From the NCBI GenBank assembly GCA_003116875.1, contig BCKT01000004.1, positions 1,670,891-1,734,890 on the forward strand: a stretch of 64,000 bases of DNA. The letters run 5' to 3'. The position numbers and the translations under genes are program-made. Shown here piece by piece: positions 31,275-41,985 of this stretch; the stretch's first letter is position 1, and each line of letters opens with the position of its first letter. Under the pieces are notes generated by a model, which did not search any database, was not told the origin of the DNA, and saw only the letters and a list, made by a program, of their open reading frames with translations. The stretch is from Takashimella koratensis. Its lineage: Eukaryota > Basidiomycota > Tremellomycetes > Trichosporonales > Tetragoniomycetaceae.

Positions 31275-33253
31275 ATGTCCGACCCAGACGCTATGGATAT
31301 CGACGAGCCCGTCGCGGTAAGCACGAGCGCCAAGCCTGCGAAACCGGCAAACGCGATGGCGGCGTTAATGGCGGGTGCCAGTGCAGCGAAGGGGAAAGGC
31401 AAGGAAACGAACGGCGCGAGCGCAGCGAACGACAAAGAGGGCCTGCCATGGTGAGTATGAGCTGAAGGAGAGCAGCTGGATCTCGGCCTGTGGGATCTGT
31501 ACCCGTTTTTAGACGGCTGCTCGGGAAGTACAAGTTCATGCTGAGCTCCGCAGGGTGGAAAAATATCGACCCGAGTCATTGGACGACGTTGTCTCACACA
31601 AGGACATTACGGCAACGAGTAAGTGATGTGCAATGTGGTATGGCTAGTAGGATTCGCTAATGTGTGTCCGCTTGTAGTTGAGAAGTTTATCGATGCTGGT
31701 AGGCTGCCCCATCTTCTTTTGTACGGACCTCCAGGTAAGTTAGCAATTCTGTCGACTCTGTTCGAATACACTTGCTTGCATCCTTCTTACTTTCTGACTC
31801 CTTCCCCTTACCCGACATCAATCGCCGACGCATGCTGACTCGACTTTACTTAGGAACCGGTAAAACTTCCACCGTCCTCGCCCTCGCACGGCGCCTGTAC
31901 GGTCCTGGGTTCCGTAAACACATTCTCGAACTCAACGCGTCTGATGATCGCGGTATCGATGTGGTTCGAGAGCAGATCAAGAGCTTTGCCATGACCAAGG
32001 TTCTCTTCTCGTGCGTGTTACCTTGCCTCTTCAAGCTCGTAAAGGGGATGGGGAGAATAGAGTGGAGGTAGTCACTAATAGTGCGCAGGAAAGGGTTCAA
32101 GTTGATTATCCTTGATGAGGCGGATATGATGACCCAAGCAGCCCAGGGAGCGTTGCGTCGAGGTGCGTACCACTGTCCATCCTGACCTTCGTTCCGAACC
32201 GTCCCCGTTCATTCCTGAGACTATCGGCTGCAAGTTGACACCATTGCTAATGGTCTCGCAGTTATCGAGCAACACACGAAAAACGTCCGATTCTGCATCT
32301 TGTGCAACTACGTCAACAAGATCATACCAGCAATTCAATCGCGATGCACGAGGTTTCGGTTCTCGCCCTTGCCTGAGCGAGAGGTTGAGCGCAAGGTCGA
32401 CGAGGTCGTGGAGAAGGAAAAGTGAGTGGGGTCGTGGCTGGGCTTGGTGCTTGAACAGTGATTCGGTGTTTCCGCGTGCTTGTGTCCGGGTCATCATGAA
32501 CACCAGTTAAAGCTTCTCAGCGTGAATATCACCCCAGACGGCAAAGCAGCACTTCTCAAACTCTCGCGAGGCGACATGCGACGCGCTCTCAACGTCTTGC
32601 AGGTACGTGCGAATGCGATCTAGAGGGAGAGAGTATGACGTTGATCAACTTCCAATCGTAGGCATGTCACGCGGCGTACGAGACCATCGACGAAGCTGCA
32701 GTGTACTTGTGTACGGGTAGTCCCCAGCCTGCGGATATTCAGCGTGTCGTGGAAAGCATGATGACAGACGAGTTTGGTACAAGTTATTCCCGTAAGCTTG
32801 TTCGAACATTATTCACGCGTAACGAACAATACTAACCAGGTCATCTTGGCCTTGTCCAATGTTCAATTCTCTTTTCTTTTCTTGGTTATGATACGTCCAA
32901 CTACAGTGATCACCTCGCTCAAGATCGACAAAGGTCTCGCGCTGCAAGATCTCATTGCGGGCGCCTACGAGTTTCTCGAGACTGTTGAATTGCCTAAACA
33001 GTCCCGAATCTATCTTCTTGACCACCTGGGATCTACCGAGTGAGTATTGGCTCGCGTTCGAATCTACTCGTAGATTCTATCCATCACTGCAGTCTTTGTT
33101 TTGTGATCGCTTTGGGTCGGGGCTGAGCGTAGTTGCTGACAATCTCGCAGGCACCGGTTGAGTTTGGGCGGGTCGGAGAAGATGCAGTTGACAGCTCTCC
33201 TGGGCGCGTTCAAAATGGCCATCGAGCTGTCACAGAAGCCTGTCAAGCTGTGA
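31275..33253 (+). CDS. RFC3: Replication factor C small subunit (yeast Rfc3 / human RFC5 type)
   Basis: Ten exons: 31275-31450, 31554-31618, 31678-31734, 31854-32010, 32089-32162, 32262-32421, 32521-32602, 32662-32791, 32907-33039, 33151-33253; 378 residues, normal for RFC small subunits. RFC boxes in order: [19 protein letters not shown] (box II), [14 protein letters not shown] (Walker A, about residues 92-105), [40 protein letters not shown] (Walker B), [19 protein letters not shown] (sensor/SRC motif), [16 protein letters not shown]. It is an AAA+ ATPase of the pentameric clamp loader that places PCNA on primed DNA in the nucleus, and is shared with the checkpoint loaders. The N-terminal ~55 residues (Ala/Lys-rich) precede the usual start and look disordered. 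Two ACGCGT boxes upstream suggest G1/S control. Confidence 0.94.
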
Positions 33254-33618
33254 TCTGCTTCCTCAGGTCACCAACCCTTGCAAGAAGGCTCCGTGAGGCG
33301 AGAATCCAACAGGAGGAAGAAAGCTTAAGTCCGGTAGAGTCCTTGTACATAACACGTAACATCACGCATGCACTTTTTCCCCAACCACATATGATAAGAT
33401 CCTAACAATCCGAGGAGAGTGAAAGTGGAGACAATCGTTGTTGAACCGAACCCAACTAAATTATATACAAGAGAAGAGACAAACAAAATTCCTGAAAAGT
33501 GAAGATATCGATATACCTATTCTTAGACCCATTGTACCTATGCGTGAATGTCCCAGCAACACGCCCAGCACGACTTACTCACACACTCTGTCCTTCACTC
33601 GTTATCCCTCATTTTATA
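33254..33618. other. Convergent 3' intergenic region
   Basis: A/T-richer stretch between the stop codons of RFC3 (+) and the kinesin (-). It probably holds both polyadenylation regions. No gene seen. Confidence 0.55.
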
Positions 33619-36600
33619 CTAAAACCCCTCCCCGAACTCGCTCTCATCATCGTCCATCGCAGCGAGCGCAAACGAGCTCTCCTCTCTAATCATTTTGGAC
33701 TTGCCCAATGTCCCAAACCGCGCTGTGAAAGCCGTCAAGTCCATTGCGCTCAACTGCGACCTTGTCATCTTGGACGCCGTGAGCTTGAGGGTACCTCTCG
33801 GTAAGTGTCCGTGAGCAGATAACGATCCCAGCGTGCCTGTGGCTTGCGAGGGAAGGGGGGGACCAAAGTCGTCCATACTGGTTCGGCGGGAGAACTCGGT
33901 CAGGGCATCGAGTGAATCAGATTGAGCAAAGTCGAGCTCAGAAGGGTCGGGGTTGGGAGTGACCACCAGCGTAGGTAGAGCAGAGTCCACGTTGTCGAGG
34001 TCGTCCTCGTACTCTTCCACGATCGAGTCGGTAAGTGCCGTGTTTACCCATTCGAAGATGGCTTGGACCTTGGCCTCGGCTTCTTCACAGCGCTGTAGAA
34101 CAAGTTTTAACCTCGTCAGTCCATGGTTAGAAGCACTTGTGCCCCGCAATGTCGCGTATTCGCACTCACCATCTCCAACGCCCGCTTCTCCATTGCGAGC
34201 GCACGAACATTCTCGTCCAATCGATTTGCCCAGATCGTCTTGCTCTCCAACTGAGACTCGACCTTGGCCATCTTGCCTGCCCACTCCTTTTCCACGTCTT
34301 CACGGACCTTGCGAGACGGTTCGCGCAGGTGTCGTTCATAGTCGGCTAAACCAAAAACCCGTCAGTCTTCAAATCAAGAGACTAGCTTATTCCAACCAAG
34401 CTCCATTTGAGATCCTACTTACCAGCAATCATTCGCAGCTGTGCGCATTCATCTTGAAGCTCTTGACACCGCGCATCTGGGTCCAGTGGTCTCGCACCCA
34501 GTTCAAGCTGCAGTCTTTCGATCTCCGCTGACTGTTCAGCCATCTTCATCTCTGCCGCGTGTAGGTCTTCCCTCAACTATGATCAGAGCGTATCAGCATC
34601 CTGCCCCTGTGGATGATTTAAAATCGACCCAACTCACTTGCGATGAGCTCTTGTCTAGCTCGAGCTTGGGGTACTTGAGTTTAGCAGGGCTGAGGGGTCG
34701 AGTCTGTGGAGTCGGCGCAGTGGGAGCAGCAACTGTGCCCGAAGTCAAGATGAGTGACTTGAGCTCGTTCAATCTCGATTCCATTTCCTGGCTCTTGACG
34801 CGCTGAGATACGGACTACATTAGCGGGCTAACGAGTTTACAGAACGTGAAGCAGGATCGTCTGAAGCTACTCACATCGCCTTTGGTGACCCCGATAAATC
34901 CACCCGTGGTATCCTCTTTCTCACGCAACAAAGCACGCAGTTCCGCAATCTCTACCTGGTACTGCTGAATCAAGGCTTCGGGGTCAACGACCTCTTTCTT
35001 CCTTGCGCTCAGTACGACGCGTTTCAGGCCCTGAGCGAAGGAGAGGGTCGAGATTGACTCTGCAAGGTTGATGGCTGAGGGCGAGACGGTACAGATGACG
35101 GAGATGAGGGCGTCCCCACTCAATGACGGTTGGAGAAGCCGGGTACTGAGAATCGTGTCAGCTTCAGCTTGGGCACTATGAAGCGGAGAGTCTCACAGTT
35201 TGCTATCGCGATAAGGAATGTGAGTGATGTTGCGCTTCGAAGCTAGGTCCGCCAGCTTGGAAATGACCAGTTTGAGAGTAAGGAGTCTGTTATGTCATTC
35301 TCAGCTTGGATCACGACTAATACATTGCAAGCTGACGATTGGTTGATATGCTTTCCCTCGGCGTTGCGTTCCTTTGAGCTGGTGTGTCGCTCTGAACCAG
35401 CCAGATCTGTAACGGGAAATGGTAAGCGTCATACACAGCAATGTTGATCATGCAGTACCCACCGATGATGGAAAGCGTGCTGATGCGGGTCGTTTTGTCG
35501 CCTCGTCCTGGTGTGCGAGAACCGTCGGTGACGGTCCGCGATCGCGATTCAATAGTCTGGGGAAATGCACAATCAGCTCATCCAACCCTTCCGGTTCTCA
35601 TTGTCTCCCTTCTCACTCACGATTCTGAAGACACAGTGACTTCTCGAACTTCTCTGGTTCCAATCCGTACCCCCGACGCTTCTCCTCTCCTCTCCCATCT
35701 TCAACAACCTTTTCACCTCCTCTTCTGTTCTGACTGCACATTCTGTCAAACCATTAATCACCACCTCGCCCTTCTTTTTTCCCTCAGAAAGGCTGAGCTC
35801 GCGGTGCTCGGGTGAGAGGAGGTCGAGGATTGTTTCGTTGTAGAGCTCAAGGTACGATGCTCGGAGGAGAAACTCGCGGTCGGGAGTGGTCTGGATCTGA
35901 GCGAAGAGATCGGTAATGGCCAGAGGGATGATACCGGGGTTGGAAGGGGAACCGGTGAGAGTAAATGTCTTGCCAGATGCGGTTTGGCCGTAGGCGAAGA
36001 TGACGGCATTGAAACCTTCCATCGCGGCTGAGGTGATTGGGTTAGGTCCAAATGAGGGCAATCAAGGCAGCCACAGCTAGACACTCACAGCGAACATGGG
36101 CTTGAGCAGAGGTCCCGTAGGTGAGGGCATTGTCCGTGTCGGGCGGAAGGATGCGGTCTGGATTGAGTTTCAGCTTGGTTCGAAACGATAGAAGGCAAAG
36201 CTTAGAGCTATGGTCTCACCGAAAATCCATTCTTTATCCTCTCGAGCGCCGTCCGGGCGCTTCGCCAGCTTGATTAAGTGCTGGTCGTACCGAGGGGTGA
36301 CCCATGTTGATGCCGAGTCGGTTCTCAGCTCGACCTCGTTCGGTGGCCGAATCCTGGACCCGAGCGGTTAGTATGGTTGGGCAATTGACCACGTGTAACA
36401 ACCATGCACTTACCTCACAGTCACGAGGACGGCCTCGGACGCAATCAACTGCCTCTCGGAGCCAATCTCCACTGGCGGCTCGAGCCCTGATGATATGCCC
36501 AGTCCAACTCTCACGCCCGCTGGTGTCTCTGGCACCTCCCCTCCAGCCGGTGCGCCGATCCACGCATCCAAGCTGCCCTCACTATCACTCGGCGTCATCG

Positions 36601-36961
36601 CTCGGTGCAAAGCTCTCGCCGACTTTGGTTTGAGCAACACTCGGGACCTCGCCTCTGGTGTCGTCATGCTCTTCACTTTGATCTTGACGGATCCGGAGCC
36701 CGGCGTGCCCAGTTGGGATGGGAAGGTGGACGGCGGGGAGAGGAGAGTCTGGTGGATAGACGGAGAGAGGGCGGAGGACGGGTCGAGGTTGGAGTTGAGA
36801 GAGGTTGTGAGTGGAGCAGCTGGCGGTGAGCGAGCATGGTGTTGAGATGAGGACGGGGTTGGGAAGGGGAGAGCAGAGGCCTTGGGGGCCATGATGGACC
36901 GAGGTCGAGAAGAGATCTTGGGAGTCGCCGCGCCGGGCCGGGGAGAGAGGGACGAGGACAT
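33619..36961 (-). CDS. Kinesin motor protein, probably kinesin-7 (Kip2/Tea2) type
   Basis: Twelve exons read downward: 36961-36414, 36353-36220, 36157-36089, 36027-35621, 35556-35463, 35406-35337, 35286-35197, 35145-34875, 34814-34638, 34576-34423, 34345-34170, 34092-33619; 887 residues. A Ser/Pro-rich N-terminal extension of about 180 residues precedes the motor domain. Motor motifs: VLVTVRIRP, P-loop AYGQTASGKT, switch I NQRSSRSHCVFRI, switch II IIDLAGSE, and YRDSKLTRLLQPSLSGD. A neck and short coiled coils follow (RLNELKS, ERLQLELG, EKEWAGKMAKVESQ). The N-terminal extension plus central-to-N-terminal motor and the ICTVSP segment fit the Kip2/Tea2/CENP-E branch of plus-end motors, but the subfamily is an inference. 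An in-frame ATG at 37060 would add 33 residues. The GTCAGC donor after 35337 is a weak splice site. Confidence 0.9.
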
Positions 36962-39900
36962 GGTGAAGATGGGATGGAGGGGTGGGAGGGTTTGAGATGG
37001 GGTCGAGCAAGGTGTCGATGGTGAGGGTGAGGATGAGAGTGGGGATGGATGTTGAATCAACGATAGCGGTCGCTGTGTGTGATCGACGCAAACATTTGTT
37101 TATCACACACATATCCCTTAAAGCGGGGGACCAGGTAAACGTGCCACCCGAAATCAAAATCAGTCGCGGTTGGTCGCCAAGAATTAGGCCTACCACACCG
37201 CAGCAGGACAATCCATTTAGGCTCGTGCAAATTCAGCATCCGCCTATTTGCTATTTCCCAAGCCACCACCAGGTCTCAGCCTCGTCGTCACAGAGACTCA
37301 AAGAGACAGCACCCCAGAATCCTCCCCATCCCTGGGCTGCCCTGTCCACCGACCCCTACCCCATCGACAATCGAGATGGATTCCAGGACACGCACAGACT
37401 CATATATACACTCACACTCACATGCGTAAACACCGGTCAATGCGCTGTCACCGCGACGTCATCAACTGTTTTCATCCACGCTGTACGACTCAGTAGTCGC
37501 GATCACTTCCAAGGTTGTGGAAGTCAGTCAGCAACCGAGGCACCTGACGTCTCCCAACCTTGATTTCAAAAGAAAACTGGGGCCGTTGACATGTTCCATA
37601 CACAGGACTACTGATGAGGTCACGAGTACAAAAGAGAAGACGTTTACTTTCCCTCATTCTTTGATCCCCATGATTCTCGAACGGGCCCTGTTCCTGTAAA
37701 CTCTATTTCCCAGTGCCGGACCGTTCTTTGTGCGGAAGATGGGATATTCTTTTTTGTTCGGGAGAAGCGGAGATATTCACAGCCTCCCCGTTTCCGACGA
37801 GACGGGCTCATCGGGAACACGATGGGACCGAGAAAACGCGTACGCAGTGGGTAACGAGTGCGCACATCGAATGTCAGCAGTCGGTCCTTGAAATCTTGCT
37901 TTGTGCTGGAACAATTGAGTGACGAGAACAAAGGTTGTCCCCTCGTTTGCCCGCGTACGTGGGCATTAGTAAGCCGACATGTCATCGTCAAGGGCAAGAG
38001 ACGATCAGTGACTGACCGCTCTGACACCGACATGATACTGAGATGCAAACGGCAAGGGCTGGGATCAAGAAAACATTGGGCGTCAAGTATGCTCGCCGCT
38101 TGGCATACGTCTGACAAGCCGCTAGAGGTCGAGACGACCCCATACGAGACGTTACACGTGCCGCTCCACCTTTAATGCCACACTGCTTCTCCGTGGAGAC
38201 CAAGACGACTGTTTGTCTCTCTGGTGCACCAGGAATAACGCGATGGCACTGACATCAATGAACGTGCGCTAGTACACTTCGCTCTGGTCTGAGGCCGTAT
38301 CACCGATGTCATTACACATGTGCGTCGATCCTCGTTGATCGCTAGTCGCCTGGTAGAGAGGTACTTGGGTAACCCTCACGCTAGGGAAATAACGCGAGTG
38401 GTAGCCTACAAATTGGTGCAGGTACTGTTTGGTCGCCGGACTCAGCGGGGCTGTTTGCGGGGGTGGAGAGATTCAAAGCTGACAGGTGGTGAAATCTTTG
38501 CGTCAAACGTTTGATAGAGTCAGCGTGAAGAGAAGGAAACGATCGTTTCGAACGGGTCTGATCTATCGCAGCAAGCACCACTTCGGATTGCTGCTTGTTA
38601 GTCGCCTCTAGCAGATGCCACCATGACTGGTCTCGGTTGGTTGGCAAGAATAGAACAGCTGCGACGGACACACGCTTGCTGCGTGAGTCTGGACACCGGC
38701 AATACCATGCGTCCATATTCCGGGCTTTGAACCAATTTCAAACCCGACGAACACTCGATGCTCACCCCGATGGCAACATCAGCACACCGTACCGTCCATT
38801 CGATCAATACCTGTCGTACAGGTATGCACCTTGATGCGAAAGCTTGTATCGATTAATTACCGACGACAAGCATTCGTTTAAGCAGTCCGTCGTCCGCGGA
38901 GGACGTGCAACGTCCGGGAAATCCAGTACCGTACGTACTCTCCAGGTCCTCGGAGGAATACCACAGGGACGGTTGAAAATGAAACGAGGGTGCGAGGTCA
39001 CTCGTTCCTCGAAGCCCTCCTCGTTTAACTGCACTTCTGGGCTCGGCCGATCTTACCCCCTCATCCTCACCTCAAGGGCCGGAAGTCTGGTGGTCTGAAT
39101 CTCGCAGCGATTCTCCGCCTCCTCGGATCGCCTGTACCTTCCTGCCCTCGTCTTTACCCTGAGTCTGAGGAAAAGCATAAATCAGACGGGATGGCGCCCG
39201 CGGCTCAAGCTGGGCCGCTGACCCGGACCTCCACCCCTGTCATCACCTTTTTCATTTCGACCCAGGGTTCTCACCCTGGAATCTGACTGTGGCGGCCACC
39301 CTCGAAATGAACCGGCCTTGTGTGCTCACATCCCTCCTGCCAAAACGAGGGTGCTACAGGCTGGAAAAAATAACGGGACTGTCGGGACTCCTAGGTCTCC
39401 CCCTAAACTGATGCCGTCGAAGCGAGGGTACCAGCAAAGGAAATCAACACAACGATGTCATTCTTCTCTCCTTCAGGCCTAGCTCAGCCATGCACGCAAT
39501 GTGGAGAGTCAGGCGGGTCCAATCGAGCGGCCTCTTCTTCACTCCCCCCGAATCTGATATGCGGGGTAAAGGGAAGGTGAGAGCCAGCACCCGCCTGCGA
39601 GCGCCCGTCGTCCCTTGTTTCCCCGGACCAAACTCACCTCATCTGGTGATGACTGGCCCACTTTCCCCACATCCTGCCATCCCACCGTCCACGATCATCC
39701 CAAAGCGAGGTCCTCAAAAAATTTTGCCTCCATCCCGTCCAGGCCCAGGCAGAGCCCGGTGCCGTCTAGGTTCATTGGGGAATGAGAGAAACGGGGGGTT
39801 GAGAATAACGAGGACATGGTGGAAAGGATTGGGTCATCGAGACGCCCAGCCCATGTTGGTCGGAAACGAGGCGTGTGGTCCACGGGTGGGGCGGTCTCGT

Positions 39901-40195
39901 GAGCCTCTTCCTGTCGTCTTGCACCTGTTCTCATTCCGTCTCCCCGCCCGCAACCCTTCTCTCACCCCATCTCCACACCCTCGTCCCGACGCAGTAAAAG
40001 GTATATAAACCCCCCCGTCCCCCTCGTCCCGTCTCAAGCCTCATCTTCACCAGACACTCCCAGTCAAGCAATTACCCCGCTTCATCAACGAACGCCTCAC
40101 CCCAACTCGCTCCCTTACCACTACCACACCTTGCTACTCAGCACCCCACTTTCATTCACACCCCAACCCCAAACACAACCATAACATCAACAACC
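36962..40195. other. 3.2 kb gene-poor region
   Basis: No convincing coding sequence on either strand: the open frames are short, have no recognisable domains and do not join by good splice sites. The first part is the kinesin promoter. 37500-39100 has lower GC and more even base composition than its surroundings, which could mark a decayed element or non-coding RNA, but I see no terminal repeats. The last part is the promoter of the expansin-like gene: a TATATAAA box at 40002-40009 and a long C/A-rich leader. Confidence 0.5.
40002..40009 (+). promoter_or_regulatory. TATA box of the expansin-like gene
   Basis: TATATAAA 187 bases before the ATG, followed by a C-rich, then C/A-rich leader typical of strongly expressed fungal secreted-protein genes. 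Confidence 0.6.
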
Positions 40196-40903
40196 ATGTT
40201 CGCCAAGACCCTCTTCGCTCTCGCTACCCTCGCCCTCGCCGCGGCCGCCCCTGTCCAGCAGCAGGAGGAGAAGCGCGCTACCACCTACACCGGTCAGGCC
40301 ACCTACTTCGAGGTCGGCCTTGGCGCTTGCGGCTGGTGGAACGGCAACAACGACATGATCGTCGCCCTCAACCAGGGCCAATACCAGGCCGGCAACGGTG
40401 CTGCTTGCGTGAGTACCCTTTGACCTCCCTAATCACCTCACCTGCCTTCCCCTCCCAACGTCACCACCGCTCCTTTGGAGTTGCGCCCCTCCTTTGGATT
40501 GCGCCCTCGCCATCAAAAGGCCGCCACACCCTCAAACCTCATTCGTTTTTGACCGTTTTTCATCATTCGACGGAGATTTCAACTGACAATCGCGCAGGGC
40601 AACTGGATTGAGATCACGAACAAGCAGAACGGCTGGAAAAACTACGCCTATGTCGCTGATGAGTGTCGTGAGTATCTTTTGGTCCAAAAATCAGCTCGAT
40701 AGTTTCAAAATTGGGGGAGTTACGGCCCCTCAAAGATGAAGTCCGCCACAGGAATTCAGCTGACAATCCTCACAGCCGGCTGCGAGTGGGGCTCTCTCGA
40801 CATGTCTCCCCAGCTCTTCGGCGAGCTCTCCAATTGGAACTATGATGAAGGCGTATTTCAGATCGAGTGGTCCTTCATCGACGGCAAGCCCGACAGCAAG
40901 TAA
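40196..40903 (+). CDS. Secreted expansin-like (barwin/RlpA double-psi beta-barrel) protein
   Basis: Three exons, 40196-40408, 40598-40667, 40776-40903; 136 residues. Residues 1-18 (MFAKTLFALATLALAAAA) are a clear signal peptide. A possible KR processing site lies near residue 27 (EEKRATT). The mature domain starts TGQATYFEVGLGACGWWN, the hallmark of small fungal RlpA-like/loosenin and barwin-like proteins, with six cysteines in the mature part and the DEC-PGC junction made by splicing exons 2 and 3. Related proteins bind or loosen cell-wall polysaccharide, and some act in host or substrate colonisation. The catalytic aspartate of true expansins cannot be placed with certainty. A 35-base tandem duplication spans the stop codon (40876-40945). 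Confidence 0.85.
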
Positions 40904-40945
40904 TCAGCTCCATCGACGGCAAGCCCGAGGGCAAATCATCTGCTC
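40876..40945. repeat. 35-bp tandem duplication across the stop codon
   Basis: Copy 1 at 40876-40910 and copy 2 at 40911-40945 both begin CATCGACGGCAAGCCCGA and end TCAGCTC or TCTGCTC. The TAA stop lies in copy 1; the corresponding bases of copy 2 read AAATCA. Few mismatches, so the duplication is fairly recent. Confidence 0.85.
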
Positions 40946-41985
40946 CCTCGGCGCCCACACACGGCACCCACCCTCTCTTCTCGCCTTCCCCCTCGCCTCC
41001 TCCCTTCTCAGCCTGATCTCAGGCTCGTCCGATCTCGTTTCTCGACTCGTTTCATTTCGCTTCTATGCCTGTATCGAGCATTTATATAATTTTGGGCCTT
41101 TCCGGGATCTTCAAAAACCATTCAAAAACAAGTCACCGATCACCCGTTGGTTAGTAGCCGACGGTTCCGGCTCGACAAACCCTTTCATCCACACCCTCTT
41201 TTGTGGGGCTTTGTAAGACCCAACCGTGTATCTTAGCCTCCCACGTCCACTCGTTTCCAATCATCAATCCATGACAACGCTCTGTAAAGAAAGACGATCC
41301 CATTGATCCAAAATAATCAACACACCCACGACACTCGTTTGTTCCCGGTTCTCCAGTCTGCGCCGACTTGAGCGATAGAGATACATATACAGAAAACCCA
41401 TGTAGAACATGCTTCCCCACCCTATCCTCCATACAAAAGGGAACGAGACGTTTCCCACCTACGACTATGCAACTTTGCTACGACGATAGCCAGCACTAGG
41501 ACGTTCCGAGACGGTCACCGCAGCAGCCAGTCAATCAGGCTAGGACTTGTTCATTCAATTGATACGCGGGTAGGGCGATTTACTATGCAGCATCTGAGCC
41601 GAATGGTTCTTCTGAACCCTAAGCAACCATTGAAGAGTTCGCTTTGTGTCGACCACAGACCGTGGGCGAGCACTGGGACGTTCTGCGACGATCATTGCAG
41701 CAGTAAATCGAGGGGACCAGGAGGGGTCTGCTAGTTGATACAGGGTACGGGCAGGGGTAAGTTACTATGCATTTTCTGACCCGATTGGTTCTTCTGATCC
41801 AAAGCAACAACTGAAGACTTCACTTTGTGTCAACCACAGACCATGGGCTGGTGGTAACACGGAGAGTAGCTACTGTCCACCTGCCATATTACAATGACCC
41901 GTCCAGGCACGGAATCAACATTCAACGGCGTTTCCAACTCCCTTCCACCTCTTCATCATCCACCACCCCCGCACCCTCCCTCGCC
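40904..41985. other. Intergenic region containing a tandem duplication
   Basis: The 3' flank of the expansin-like gene, then a diverged direct tandem repeat (41493-41849) that runs up to the MDM10 promoter. An in-frame extension of MDM10 upstream to 41827 is open but not conserved in the family. Confidence 0.55.
41493..41849. repeat. ~177-bp direct tandem duplication
   Basis: Unit 1 is 41493-41669, unit 2 is 41670-41849. Shared blocks in order: GCACT.GGACGTTC, CG.CAGCAG, GTTGATAC or ATTGATAC, TTACTATGCA, TGGTTCTTCTGA, AAGCAAC, TGAAGA.TTC, CTTTGTGTC and ACCACAGACC. Clearly diverged (roughly one base in four), so an old duplication. Confidence 0.8.

Noticed and set aside
32422..32520. Nearer acceptors (32506, 32513) for RFC3 intron 6
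   Set aside because: They introduce a stop within a few codons; the AG at 32519-32520 restores the conserved [18 protein letters not shown] segment.
33041..33150. GTTCGAATC resembling a tRNA B-box
   Set aside because: It lies inside an RFC3 intron and no cloverleaf or A-box at proper distance is present.
37644..38203. Minus-strand open frames up to 157 residues in the gene-poor region
   Set aside because: No domain, no consistent codon bias, no splice partners; composition like non-coding sequence.
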